Origin: Rubrivivax albus
GTDB taxonomy: Bacteria > Pseudomonadota > Gammaproteobacteria > Burkholderiales > Burkholderiaceae_C
Direction of reading: 5' to 3'
Assembly: GCF_004016515.1 (NCBI RefSeq)
Contig: NZ_SACT01000002.1
Span: 620,001-684,000, forward strand
Length of the DNA: 64,000 bases
Shown one piece after another: positions 46,144-56,849 of the stretch (positions are counted from its first letter, which is position 1; each line of letters opens with the position of its first letter). The notes under the pieces are model-generated. The model ran no database searches. It worked only from the letters and a program-made list of their open reading frames with translations, and was not told where the DNA came from. The translations under genes and the position numbers were made by a program.

Positions 46144-47457
46144 ATGCCGAACCCCAATCGCCCCGAGGTCCTGCCCAGCCTGCGCCGCGCCTGCATCGCA
46201 GTGCTGCTTGCAGGCTCGGCCCTGCTGCTGCTGGCCTGTGGCGGCGGCGAGGACCGCTCCAAGGCGCAGATCCGCCTGATCAACGCCAGCGTCGACCATG
46301 GCGCGCTGGACCTCTACGACGAGCAGGGGCGCCGCCTGAAGGCGGCCGTGGCCTTCGGCGGCGACGCCGGCTACGCCGAGGTAGACCCGGACGACGCCGA
46401 CCTCGACGTCACGCGGGCTGGCAGCACCACGCCGCTGGCCAGCCCCGCGCCGGTGCTGGCCGAGGGCGACCGCTACAGCCTGGTGGCCTACAGCAACGGC
46501 AGCAGCCTGGCCACGGTGGTGATCGACGACAACGTCGGCGCGCCGGACAGCGGCAAGACCCGCATTCGGGTGCTCAACGCCGCGCCCGATGCCGGCGCGC
46601 TGGATGTCTACCTGACCGCGGCCGACGTCGACCTGGCCGACGCCGAGCCGGCCCAGGCCAACGCGGGTGCCGGCACCGTCTCGGCGCTGGTCACCGCCGA
46701 CGCCGCGACCTGGCGGCTGCGCGTCACGGCCGCCGGCGACCGCGATGACCTTCGCCTGGACTTGCCCGCGCTGACGCTGGCCAGCCGCGACGTCGTGACC
46801 CTGGTGCTCACACCCGGTGCGGGCGGCGTGCTGGTCGATGCCCTGGTGCTGGTGCAGCGTGCCGAGGTGACGCTGCGCGCGGGCACCGCCGCCCGCGTGC
46901 GCGTGGTGGCCGGCGTCACCGCCAGCGGGGCCGTGGCCGCCAGCGCGGGCGGCGTGACGCTGATGAACGGCACCGGCGCCCCGGCCGCGGGTGCCTACCG
47001 CCTGGTGCCCGCGGGCGAGGCCGGGGCCAGCGCCAGCGTGGACGGCCGCGCCATCGATGTGCCCGCGGCGGCGCTGACGGCCGGGCGCGACTACACCTTG
47101 CTGGTCTACGGCCCGGCCGATGCGGCGGTTGCCGCCTGGATGGCAGACGACAACCGGCTTCCCACGGTCAGCGGGCGCGCCAAGCTGAGGCTGGTGCACG
47201 GCCTGGCCGACGTGACGGATGCGATCGCGCTGACGCTGGACTTCAACCCGGTGGCCGACGGTGTCGCGGCTGGCACGGCCTCACCGTCCGCGCAGGTGGA
47301 CGCCGTGACCACCGGCGCCTTGTCGGTGACCGCACCGGGCCGCGGCAGCCCACTGTGGCAGGCCGACGACCAGGTGCTGGCGGCCGGCAGCGTGTACACG
47401 CTGTTCGTCGTCGGTGCGGAATCCACCGCCACCGGCATCCTGCGCAAGGACCGCTGA
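46144..47457 (+). CDS. DUF4397 lipoprotein
   Basis: 437 residues. Lipobox LLLLAC followed by GGGEDRSK. Two beta-sandwich repeats of the DUF4397 kind: QIRLINASVDHGALDLY and RIRVLNAAPDAGALDVYL. Such proteins sit on cell surfaces of unknown role. Followed by the DUF427 gene after 27 bp. Confidence 0.85.
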   Translation: MPNPNRPEVLPSLRRACIAVLLAGSALLLLACGGGEDRSKAQIRLINASVDHGALDLYDEQGRRLKAAVAFGGDAGYAEVDPDDADLDVTRAGSTTPLASPAPVLAEGDRYSLVAYSNGSSLATVVIDDNVGAPDSGKTRIRVLNAAPDAGALDVYLTAADVDLADAEPAQANAGAGTVSALVTADAATWRLRVTAAGDRDDLRLDLPALTLASRDVVTLVLTPGAGGVLVDALVLVQRAEVTLRAGTAARVRVVAGVTASGAVAASAGGVTLMNGTGAPAAGAYRLVPAGEAGASASVDGRAIDVPAAALTAGRDYTLLVYGPADAAVAAWMADDNRLPTVSGRAKLRLVHGLADVTDAIALTLDFNPVADGVAAGTASPSAQVDAVTTGALSVTAPGRGSPLWQADDQVLAAGSVYTLFVVGAESTATGILRKDR

Positions 47458-47484
47458 GGCGCGCCCCCCACTGCTGGAGAACAC

Positions 47485-47766
47485 ATGAAGGCCCTCTGGA
47501 ACGGCGTGACCATCGCCGAGAGCGACGACACGGTGGTCGTCGAAGGCAACCACTACTTCCCCGAGGCGTCGCTGAACCGCGCCTACGTGACCTTCAGCAA
47601 CCACCGCACCAGCTGCCCCTGGAAGGGCCAGGCCCACTACTTGAGCCTGCTGGTGAACGGCGAGATGAACCCGGACGCGGTCTGGTTCTACCCGGACCCG
47701 AGCGAGGCGGCCGCGGAGATCAAGGGCCGGGTGGCGTTCTGGAAGGGCGTGCAGGTCGTCGACTGA
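47485..47766 (+). CDS. DUF427 (nucleotidyltransferase-like fold) protein
   Basis: 93 residues. AVWNG-like start, SNHRTSCPWKGQAHYLS and the WFYPDP tail are DUF427 marks. GGAG precedes the ATG. Cytoplasmic, unknown function. Confidence 0.9.
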   Translation: MKALWNGVTIAESDDTVVVEGNHYFPEASLNRAYVTFSNHRTSCPWKGQAHYLSLLVNGEMNPDAVWFYPDPSEAAAEIKGRVAFWKGVQVVD

Positions 47767-47840
47767 CCTGCCGGCGGGCGGCCCCGCGCGCCACGCGGCC
47801 GGATCCCGGACCGCTGCGGACGAGGCGCCGCGGCTGAGGT

Positions 47841-48695
47841 TCAGGCGAGCACGCCGCGGCGGAAGTCCTCCACCGCCTGGAAGATCTCTTCCTTGCTGTT
47901 CATCACGAACGGCCCGTACTGGACGATGGGTTCGTTCAGCGGCGCACCGGCCACGAGGATGGCCCGCGCGCCCTCCGGGCCGGCCTCGAGCACCACGCCG
48001 TCGGCGTCAGCCCGGTTGGCCAGGATCGCCATGCGCTGGCGTGGCACAGCGGTGCCGGCGATCGTCAGCGAACCGCGGTAGACATAGACGAAGGCGTTGT
48101 GCGCGGGTGGCAGCATCTGTCCGAAGTTGGCGCCCGCTTCCAGACAGATGTCCAAGAAGAGGGGCTCGGTGGTGTCTCGCTGCATGGCCCCGCTCGTGTC
48201 AGCCGCCTGACCGGCAATGACCCGCACGCGACCGCCGGGCAGCGTGCGCTCCGGGATGTCGCCCGCCGGGATGTCGCGGTACCACGGCGCACGCATCTTC
48301 TGCGCCGCCGGCAGGTTGAGCCAGAGCTGGAAGCCTTCCATGCGGCCGTCGGCCTGCTCCGGCATCTCGCTGTGGATCACGCCGCGGCCGGCCGTCATCC
48401 ACTGCACGCCACCCGGGCCGAGCAGGCCTTCGTTGCCCGCCGAATCGCGGTGGCGCATGCGGCCTTCGAGCATGTAAGTCACGGTCTCGAAGCCCCGGTG
48501 TGGGTGGTCCGGGAAGCCGGCGATGTAGTCGCCCGGGTTGTCGGTGCCGAAGGCGTCGAGCATCAGGAACGGGTCGAGCCGGCGCTGCAGGTCCTGCGTG
48601 AGGACGCGGATCAGCTTCACACCCGCGCCATCCTGCGTGGGCTGGCCGGTGACGAGGCGTTCGACAGGGCGGCGTGACGGACGACGATCTGTCAT
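47841..48695 (-). CDS. Pirin family protein
   Basis: 284 residues. Metal-site motif DHPHRGFETVTYMLEGRMRH and WMTAGRGVIHSE are Pirin-specific; quercetinase-like activity is possible. Starts at ATG 48695. Confidence 0.93.
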   Translation of the reverse strand: MTDRRPSRRPVERLVTGQPTQDGAGVKLIRVLTQDLQRRLDPFLMLDAFGTDNPGDYIAGFPDHPHRGFETVTYMLEGRMRHRDSAGNEGLLGPGGVQWMTAGRGVIHSEMPEQADGRMEGFQLWLNLPAAQKMRAPWYRDIPAGDIPERTLPGGRVRVIAGQAADTSGAMQRDTTEPLFLDICLEAGANFGQMLPPAHNAFVYVYRGSLTIAGTAVPRQRMAILANRADADGVVLEAGPEGARAILVAGAPLNEPIVQYGPFVMNSKEEIFQAVEDFRRGVLA

Positions 48696-48775
48696 AGGCT
48701 CAATGTATCCATGACGGATCCGCGCAGCGCAGCAGCCGCTTCACGTCAATGGTGAACAGACTTGAAGCCAGACGC

Positions 48776-48802
48776 AAAAAGGGCCAGCGATAGCCGGCCC
48801 TT
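48776..48802 (-). terminator. Terminator of the PEP-CTERM gene
   Basis: Minus-strand stem AAGGGCC... with a near-perfect 10-bp pairing (one wobble), four-base loop and five terminal T. About 22 bases after the stop. Confidence 0.8.
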
Positions 48803-48823
48803 CCAGTGCAAATGCAGACAGGT

Positions 48824-49729
48824 TCAACGCGTGCCAACCATCCGGCGGCGCCCACCGTAGGCCCCCACCAACGCCACGGCCACCAAGGCCAGCGAAGCAG
48901 GCTCGGGCACATTGCCGCCATTGCCGCCGCCGCCACCCGTAGGGGCTTCGACAACCCCGAGGAAATTCTGCGACTTGTGCGCGTCTTGGTCAAAGTAGAC
49001 CGTGTACACAAAGTTCGTGGCGGTCGAAAGGTTCGAGCCGTTCACGCTGGACCATGTGTTGTTGTTCAGCGCGGTCAGGTAGGCGTCGATCTGGGTGTCG
49101 AGGTCGTCCGACTGCCCACGCACGCTCCCCCATGACCGCAACGCCCCACCACCAAGGCTGCTACCGTCGTTTCGGTTGTCGTTACTGGCATAGGTGCCGT
49201 CGGCGCCGGAATCACCCATGATCTCCCAGACGACGTAACCAAACGCGGCGGCCTTGGTCGCGTCCGTCAGACTGTCGTAGTAGGCGTGAGAAAACAACTC
49301 AATGAGGTTGCTTTCCACCCGGCCCGGGTCCTGGAGGGTGTAGTCGAGATTCGAATACGCGGTGTTGTCGCCGGATCCGCCGCCAGTCATGAACTGCTGC
49401 TCGTACCCCGTCTTTCCCGTACTGCCCAGGTCAGTCTGGAGAAAGCTGTTCAAAGAGGCCGTGGTGTAGTAATTTTGGTTCGACTGAAACGTGGTCTTCG
49501 GGTCGATGCAGTAGACCCAGAAGGAACTACCGCCGTCAGCGCTCATCTTGTTCGCGCCGGTCCACCACCCGTAGTCATCAGTGTGGCTGTCGAAGTCGTT
49601 CAGCCGATGAGAAGAACCCTTCGAATCCGTTGATTGCAGGCTGATGGCGTGAGCACCCCCACCACAGGCCAACGCCAGCGCGATGGCAGCGATGCGTCCG
49701 CGGGACACCCAGTTGCTGTTCATGTTCAT
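48824..49729 (-). CDS. PEP-CTERM-sorted exported protein with a thioester-domain-like core
   Basis: 301 residues from ATG 49729 with AAGGA upstream. Signal peptide (ALALACGGGAHA), then a middle part with WVYCIDPKTTF and TKAAAFGYVVWEI, like the Cys and TQxAVW positions of thioester (TQXA) domains but with the Gln absent. C-terminal sorting signal VPEPASLALVAVALVGAYGGRRR, so it goes to the surface by exosortase, which is not in the window. Less GC-rich codons than neighbours. Confidence 0.85.
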   Translation of the reverse strand: MNMNSNWVSRGRIAAIALALACGGGAHAISLQSTDSKGSSHRLNDFDSHTDDYGWWTGANKMSADGGSSFWVYCIDPKTTFQSNQNYYTTASLNSFLQTDLGSTGKTGYEQQFMTGGGSGDNTAYSNLDYTLQDPGRVESNLIELFSHAYYDSLTDATKAAAFGYVVWEIMGDSGADGTYASNDNRNDGSSLGGGALRSWGSVRGQSDDLDTQIDAYLTALNNNTWSSVNGSNLSTATNFVYTVYFDQDAHKSQNFLGVVEAPTGGGGGNGGNVPEPASLALVAVALVGAYGGRRRMVGTR

Positions 49730-49835
49730 AGCCAGAATCCTTACATTCAGCAGCAGCTTACACACAGACCAGGGCATGCAGAACCCCATGATCAAGCGTC
49801 CAGCCACTTCGACATCGTCTCTTGTCATTCATTTA

Positions 49836-49851
49836 AGCAATTGTTGGGCCA
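49836..49851 (-). promoter_or_regulatory. Sigma-54 promoter upstream of the PEP-CTERM gene
   Basis: Minus strand reads TGGCCCAACAATTGCT, matching TGGC-N7-TTGC with correct spacing. Lies about 107 bp before the ATG in AT-rich DNA. PEP-CTERM genes elsewhere are known to be driven by RpoN with the regulator PrsR. The 49730-49949 gap holds no gene. Confidence 0.72.
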
Positions 49852-49949
49852 GTCTTGTAACTTATTGATTTTCAAAGACATTCACCAACCCAAGTCTCGG
49901 CGGCCGCGCGGGCTGTCAAAGCCACCGACAAGCGGCAGCCGTGCATCGA

Positions 49950-52754
49950 TCACACCCCCAGCTGTTGGCGCAGCCGATCCAGTTCCGGCCCCGGCCGCGG
50001 CGGATTGCCCGACGCCAGCGCAGCCCGGAGCTCGTCGCGCGCCTCGGCAGACTTCCCGGCGCGCTGCAATGCTTCCGCCAGCTGCCAGCGAATCCGCCCG
50101 TCTGCCGGGTCGCGCAGCCGCGCATCGCGAAGGACCCGGACACCGAGGTCAAGCTGGCCCGCCAGCACCAGCATCCACCCATAACGCGCGCCATGACGGG
50201 CCGTCGTGGGCGCAAGTTTGCTCGCTGTTTCCGCCATGCCGATTGCCCGCGGGTCCTTCAGCGCGAACAGAACTTCCGCAAAGCTGCCGTGCAGCTCAGC
50301 GTCAGTGGGCCGGCGCACCACCAAGGCCTCGAAATCGCGCACCGCGTCTGAAGGCTTGCCGGCCAGTACCCGTACTTCGGCAATGGCCCTGAGCAGGGTG
50401 TCATCGTCCGGCGACTTTCGCCGTGCATCCAGCAGCCCGCTCAAGGCCGCTGCCGGCTGCCCGGCAGCCACCTGTGCCCGACTGCGAAGCAAGGCGATCG
50501 GGGTCGATGGTTCCTTCTCGTACGCCTGCTGATAAGACGCGATGGCTTTCGTGTATTGGCGCCGGGACATCGCGACATGCCCCGCAGTCACCAGGACAGG
50601 CGTCGCATTGCGGTGTCGGGCCGTCAGCTCCGCCATGCCTTTGTCCACCGCTGCAGCATCGCCGCGACGCGCCGCAACCTCGACGGACAACAACATCGCA
50701 TCCAGCGCATCCGGCGAGGCCTGGAGCGCCTTGAGGGCGGCATAGCCGGCGCTGTCGAGGTCGCCAACCTGCAGCATCATGCGGCCGGTCTGGACGATGG
50801 GGCCGGGCTCGAAACCGGCAAGCTTCAGTGCCTCTTTGAGCGCTGAGCGTGCGGCGTCGCGTTGTCCTGCGACGGCGTAGGCCCGCGCCAGCACATGCTG
50901 CACCGGCACCACATTGGGCACATTGACGGCCATTGCCCTGGCGACGGTCACGGCCTGATCCGTTCGGCCTTGTGCGATCAGCACATCGACAGTCGCCATC
51001 GCCGAACGCGGGTCCCGCCGGTCGGCGCCAGTGGCCCGCTCCCAGGCTTCGAGGGCTTGGACCATCCGCCCGGCACTTCGCTCGGCAACCCCCAGGTAGT
51101 AGAGCGCCTCGACATCCTTCTCGTGCCCTTTGACCCAGGCCTGAAGGCGGGCCCGTGCCGCATCGGGCCGGTTCTCGTCAAGGTCGAGGCGGGAGAGGTT
51201 GATGACGGTCGGCCGATAGTCCGGTGCTGTGGCCAGGGCGCGCTCAAAGGCCACGCGCATGTTGGCGCGATCGCCAAGCCGGCCATGGATGTTGCCCAGA
51301 AAATTGATCAGTACGGGGTCGTCGGGCTGGCGCGCGACCAGTTTCTGCGCCAGGTCGACCGCGCGTCGGCCTTGACCCAACCGGGCATACGCCACCGCCA
51401 ATTCGATGCCGGCGCGGGTGTCCTTGGCGTCCTTTGCGTAGGCACGCTCAAGGTTCGCCAGGGCCACCTTGCCTTGCCCTTGAGCGAACTGGCTCAGGGC
51501 CAGGTCGCGAAGCGCCATGTTGCCCGCACCGGCCGACTGGGCCCGCTCAAAGAACTCTGTGGCTTGTTCGTATTCCCTGCGAGCAAGGCTCATTTGCCCG
51601 GCGAGGTAGAGAATCTGCGGCTCCTCAGGCGCCTGACGCAGCAGTTCATCCACCACGGGCTTGGCCTTCGCAAACTCGTTGGCGGCGAGCAGGAAAGACG
51701 CCTGCATGGCACGCCCCGCAAAATGGCGCGGGTTTCGACCGAGCAGGATGTCCAGGTACTCCCTGGCCTTCTGCAGGTTGCCCAACGCGCGATGCGAAAG
51801 CGCGCCGGCAAACAGCAGCGGCTCACTCGACGCGCGCAACGCCGAGGGCATCACATCAATCAAGTCAGCTGCCTCGCGCCAGCTTTCGGTGGCGGCAGCC
51901 ATGTCGCCCGCTTCGGCCAACAGTGTCGCTCGAAGATACGACGCCCGCGGCTCGCTGACTTTCCAGGTCTTCAACTGTTCCAGGAGTGCACGCGCATCGG
52001 CCGTGCGGCCGACGGCGATCAGCACCGTGGCACGCGCAACGTGGGCATCCACGAACTTGGGCGCGAGCGCCGTGGCGCGCTCCTGCGCATCCAAAGCGGC
52101 CTTCATATCGCCAAGTGCCTGCTGGATGTTGCCCAGCTGGTGCCAGGCCATGGCGTTCCCAGGCTCAAGCTTCGTGGCCGCTGAGGCCACCTCCAGCGCG
52201 CGTTGCACCTGGCCGTAACGCAACAGCATTGGCGCTTCGGCAACCAGGGGCTCCGCGGACTTGGGGTTCGCCCTCCGGGCTCTCTCGAAGGTGGCGGATG
52301 CCGTTGAAAGTTTGCCGGCCATGGCTTCGGCGCTGCCGCGCATCGTCAGGATGTCAGCATGCAGTTCCGGCGGCACACCGGCCGTATCGACTCGATCCAG
52401 CAGTTTTGCCGGCTCGCCCAACCGGAGGTAGACGCGGCCAAGCACAGGCATGACTTCGGAGCGATTGACCCCTCGCTTCAGCGCTTCGTCGAGCGCCACT
52501 TCGGCGGCATTGAGCTGGCCTGCTTCAAAAAGCACCTTGCCCAGGAGCAGATGCGCCGCAAGCATGTTGCCGTCCTGCTGCAGCGCATTCTTCAACTGGA
52601 TGGCAGCAGCCGGAAGGTCACGCTTGTCGTAGAGAGATCTTGCGTCTTCGTAGAACTGAGCGGCCCTTTCGGGCGAGGCCCCAGCCAATGCGGCCGCGGT
52701 CGCCACCGACAGCGCCACCAGGCCGCGCAAACTTCTCGACATACGAGGCGCCAT
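49950..52754 (-). CDS. prsT: PEP-CTERM system TPR-repeat protein PrsT
   Basis: 934 residues. Hydrophobic leader (about 5-27), then TPR repeats throughout, starting YEDARSLYDKRDLPAAAIQLKNAL, as in the PEP-CTERM-associated TPR family (about 900 residues). The known family is usually a lipoprotein; here the expected Cys is replaced (ALAGASPE). It may be a periplasmic helper for exopolysaccharide or PEP-CTERM protein export. Divergent from the thioredoxin-TPR gene. ATG 52754 preferred over 52742. Confidence 0.85.
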   Translation of the reverse strand: MAPRMSRSLRGLVALSVATAAALAGASPERAAQFYEDARSLYDKRDLPAAAIQLKNALQQDGNMLAAHLLLGKVLFEAGQLNAAEVALDEALKRGVNRSEVMPVLGRVYLRLGEPAKLLDRVDTAGVPPELHADILTMRGSAEAMAGKLSTASATFERARRANPKSAEPLVAEAPMLLRYGQVQRALEVASAATKLEPGNAMAWHQLGNIQQALGDMKAALDAQERATALAPKFVDAHVARATVLIAVGRTADARALLEQLKTWKVSEPRASYLRATLLAEAGDMAAATESWREAADLIDVMPSALRASSEPLLFAGALSHRALGNLQKAREYLDILLGRNPRHFAGRAMQASFLLAANEFAKAKPVVDELLRQAPEEPQILYLAGQMSLARREYEQATEFFERAQSAGAGNMALRDLALSQFAQGQGKVALANLERAYAKDAKDTRAGIELAVAYARLGQGRRAVDLAQKLVARQPDDPVLINFLGNIHGRLGDRANMRVAFERALATAPDYRPTVINLSRLDLDENRPDAARARLQAWVKGHEKDVEALYYLGVAERSAGRMVQALEAWERATGADRRDPRSAMATVDVLIAQGRTDQAVTVARAMAVNVPNVVPVQHVLARAYAVAGQRDAARSALKEALKLAGFEPGPIVQTGRMMLQVGDLDSAGYAALKALQASPDALDAMLLSVEVAARRGDAAAVDKGMAELTARHRNATPVLVTAGHVAMSRRQYTKAIASYQQAYEKEPSTPIALLRSRAQVAAGQPAAALSGLLDARRKSPDDDTLLRAIAEVRVLAGKPSDAVRDFEALVVRRPTDAELHGSFAEVLFALKDPRAIGMAETASKLAPTTARHGARYGWMLVLAGQLDLGVRVLRDARLRDPADGRIRWQLAEALQRAGKSAEARDELRAALASGNPPRPGPELDRLRQQLGV

Positions 52755-52912
52755 GAATCCGATCCCTTGAAACAAGCTAGTGATTGTCCCGACGGTGCGC
52801 GGGGCCGTATACCCCGCGCATGGACTGGGCCCGTGAAACCTGCGGCACATTGGTGATGCGCAATGCAGAATGGCGCGATCTGTTCGGACCGCTGCGTCAG
52901 GAGTTTTGCGCC

Positions 52913-54472
52913 ATGCGCCCTGGGAATTTGTTCATCAATGCCGTGGCCGCGGCGTGGTTTCTGTCGTGGACCCCACACGCAATCGCTGCCATAAAGGCCC
53001 CGTCAACCAACATCCCCTGGCTCGCCGCCGCCGCCCCCACCGACATCGACACTGCCTTCGCCCAGGCCCGCGCCCAGAACAAGCCCGTCCTGCTGTATTG
53101 GGGCGCCACCTGGTGCCCCCCCTGCAACCAGCTCAAGGCCACCTTCTTCAACCGGCAGGACTTCGCCCAGGCCGCCAGCGGCTTCATCGCCGTGCACGTG
53201 GATGGCGACCGGCCTGGTGCGCAGAAACTCGGCACGCGCTTCAAGGTCGGTGGCTACCCCACCGTGGTGCTGTTCTCACCCGAGGGCCGCGAGATCACCC
53301 GCCTGCCCGGCGAGGCCGACCCGGAGCGCATGATGGCCGTGCTGCGGCTGGGTCTGTCGGGGGGCCGCCCGATGGCCGACGTGCTGGCCGACGCCCGCGC
53401 CGGCAAGCCGCTGCCGACCGGTGCCTGGCGCATGCTGGCCTTCTATTCCTGGGACACCGACCAGGACCAGCTGGTGGCCGAGGCCGACCGCCCCGACGTG
53501 CTGGCCGACCTGGCGCGCAAGGCACCGGCAGGGGACGTGGACGTGGCCACCCGCCTGTGGCTCAAGGCCGTGGCCGCCAGCGACGACGGCAAGGGGCTGA
53601 AGGCCGACGCCGCGGTGCGCGCGCGGGTGCAGGCGGTGCTGGCGGACCCGTCCGCGGCCCGGCGCCATGCCGACGTGCTGTCCAACAACGCCCCCGAACT
53701 GCTGCGCGCGCTCAGCGAAGACGGCAGCGCCGAGCGCAAGCCGCTGGTCACGGCGCTCGACGCCGCCCTGCAACGCCTGGCCCGCGACGCGACCCTGTCG
53801 CGCGGCGACCGCATCTCGGCGCTCATCGGCCGCGTGCAGATCGCGCGCCTGGGCCTGCCGCGGGATGCGGTCAAGGTGGACCTGCCGGCAGCCCTCGTGA
53901 ACGAAGTACGCACTCACGTTGCAACGGACGACCGTGAGATCCGCGACGGCTACGAGCGCCAGGCCGTGATCACCGCCGGTGCCTACGCGCTCGGACAGGT
54001 CGGCCTCTGGGCCGAGAGCGACGCCCTGCTGCAGGCCAACCTGGCCAGGAGCCATTCGCCCTACTACCTGATGAGCCAGCTCGGCGGCAACGCGCGCAAG
54101 CAGGGCCGCACCGACGACGCCCTGCGCTGGTACGGCGAGGCCTACGCCAAGAGCGAAGGCCCGGCCACGCGGCTGCAGTGGGGCACGGGTTATCTGAGCG
54201 CCCTGGTGGATCTGGCGCCCAAGGACGCCAGGCGCATCGAGCAGACCGCCGCCCAGCTGATCGGCGAGGCGGCGCAGGACGACGGCGCCTTCAGCGGCCG
54301 CAGTGCCCGCGTGCTTCAGCGCCTGGGCCGCAAGCTCAGCGCCTGGGGTGGCGACCCGGCCCATGCGGGGGTGCTCCAGCGGCTGCAGGTCCAGCTCGAC
54401 GGCGTCTGCGCCAAGGTCGACGCTGCCGACCGGGCAGCCTGCAGCGCGGTGCTCAAGCCCGCCGCCAGCTGA
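52913..54472 (+). CDS. Periplasmic thioredoxin-like protein with helical C-terminal domain
   Basis: 519 residues. Signal peptide near residue 25, thioredoxin fold with Cys68-Pro-Pro-Cys71, cis-Pro in GGYPTVVLF, then about 350 helical residues. AGGAG stands nine bases before the ATG. Located with prsT and could keep its client proteins reduced or folded; inference. Confidence 0.8.
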   Translation: MRPGNLFINAVAAAWFLSWTPHAIAAIKAPSTNIPWLAAAAPTDIDTAFAQARAQNKPVLLYWGATWCPPCNQLKATFFNRQDFAQAASGFIAVHVDGDRPGAQKLGTRFKVGGYPTVVLFSPEGREITRLPGEADPERMMAVLRLGLSGGRPMADVLADARAGKPLPTGAWRMLAFYSWDTDQDQLVAEADRPDVLADLARKAPAGDVDVATRLWLKAVAASDDGKGLKADAAVRARVQAVLADPSAARRHADVLSNNAPELLRALSEDGSAERKPLVTALDAALQRLARDATLSRGDRISALIGRVQIARLGLPRDAVKVDLPAALVNEVRTHVATDDREIRDGYERQAVITAGAYALGQVGLWAESDALLQANLARSHSPYYLMSQLGGNARKQGRTDDALRWYGEAYAKSEGPATRLQWGTGYLSALVDLAPKDARRIEQTAAQLIGEAAQDDGAFSGRSARVLQRLGRKLSAWGGDPAHAGVLQRLQVQLDGVCAKVDAADRAACSAVLKPAAS

Positions 54473-54606
54473 CAGGCGACGGCTGCCGGCCAGCACGGCC
54501 CGGTGGCGCCGCCGTTCGTCGCCCGCTCCCGGCCGTCCAGCGCCGGGATCGGCAATTCGCCCGTTGTACTGGGCTGGCCACGCCGGCGCGCCCACAATCC
54601 GCCGCC

Positions 54607-56078
54607 ATGCGACACCGCCTTGCCCCTCTCGGGTTGGCGCTCGCGCTGACCGGCGCTCCCGCGCTGGCGGCCGACGCCCCGCCCACACCCTGCCGGCTGC
54701 CCGGCGTCGAGCACGATGCCCGCTGCGGCAGCGTCTCGCGCCCGCTGGACCCCACCCGCGCCGACGGGCCGCGCATCGACGTGCACTACGTCGTGCTGCC
54801 GGCCCTGGCGCGCAACAAGAAGCCCGACCCGGTGCTCTTCTTCGCCGGCGGGCCGGGCCAGAGCGCCATCGCGCTGGCCGGGCCGATGAGCCGCCTGTTC
54901 ACCCGGCTGGGCAACCGCCGCGACGTGGTGCTGGTCGACCAGCGCGGCACCGGCCGCAGCGCGCCGCTGACCTGCGACACGCCCGACCCGGCGATGCCGC
55001 TGCGCGATCTGGCCGACATGGCCGCGGTGCGCGCCCGGCTGCAGCGCTGCCGAACGGCCCTGCAGGCCCTGCCGCATGGCGACCTGCGGCAGTACACGAC
55101 CACGATCGCGATGACCGACGCCGATGCCGTGCGCCAGGCGCTGGGCGCCGCGCAGGTCAACGTGGTCGGCGGCAGCTACGGCACGCGGGCCGCGCTGGAA
55201 TACCTGCGGCAGTTCCCGCAGGCGGTGCGCCGCGCGGTGATCGACGGCGTGGCGCCGCCGGACATGGTGCTGCCGGCCACCTTCGGCCCCGACGGCCAGG
55301 CCGCGTTCGACGCGCTGGCCTCGGCCTGCACCGCGGAGCCGGCCTGCGCCTCGCGCTACCCGGATCTGGCGGGCCAATGGCAGCGGCTGCTGGACAGCCT
55401 GCCGCGCGAGATCGGCGTCACGCACCCGGTCACCGGCCAGCCCGAGCGGCTGACGCTGACACGCGACATCGCCGGCTCGATGCTGCGCGGCCCGCTGTAC
55501 GTGCCGGCGCTGGCGTCCGCGCTGCCGCTGGCCATCAGCGAGGCCGCGGCCGGGCGCTTCGAGGCACTGTTCGGGCTCGGCGGCGCACTCGGCGGCGGGC
55601 GCAAGGAACAGCAGCTGGCCGAGGGCATGCACTTCTCGGTGGTCTGCGCCGAGGACGCGCCGCGGCTGGCAGGCACGTCGGCCGCACCCGCCCCGGCCTT
55701 CGGCACCACCTTTGCCGACCTCTACCGCGACACCTGTGCCACCTGGCCGCGCGGCAGCGTGCCCGAGGCCTTCTACACGATGCCGCCGGCCCCGGCCGCC
55801 ACGCTGGTTCTGTCCGGCGGCATCGACCCCGTGACGCCGCCGCGGCACGGTGAACGCGCGGCGCAGGCGCTGGGGGCCAAGGCGCGCCACGTGGTCGTGC
55901 CGCAGGCCGGGCACGGCGTGATGGGCATCGGCTGCATGCGCGACGTGCTGTACCGCTTCATCGACGCCGACACCGACGCCGACGCGCTGGCCGTGGACAC
56001 CGCCTGCGTCGAATCCATCCCGCGGCCGCCGGCGTTCCAGCCGGTGCGTGCCGCCATCGCAGCTTCAGGGAGCGCCCG

Positions 56079-56082
<4 letters not shown>
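54607..56082 (+). CDS. Exported alpha/beta hydrolase, TAP-like/prolyl aminopeptidase family
   Basis: 491 residues. Signal peptide near ALAAD; FFAGGPGQSA, VDQRGTGRSAP, nucleophile Ser190 in GGSYGT, and C-terminal GIDPVTPP plus GHGV for the acid and His. Periplasmic. Overlaps the ABC ATPase start (ATGA). The 54473-54606 gap holds nothing I can support. Confidence 0.85.
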
Positions 56083-56845
<763 letters not shown>

Positions 56846-56849
<4 letters not shown>

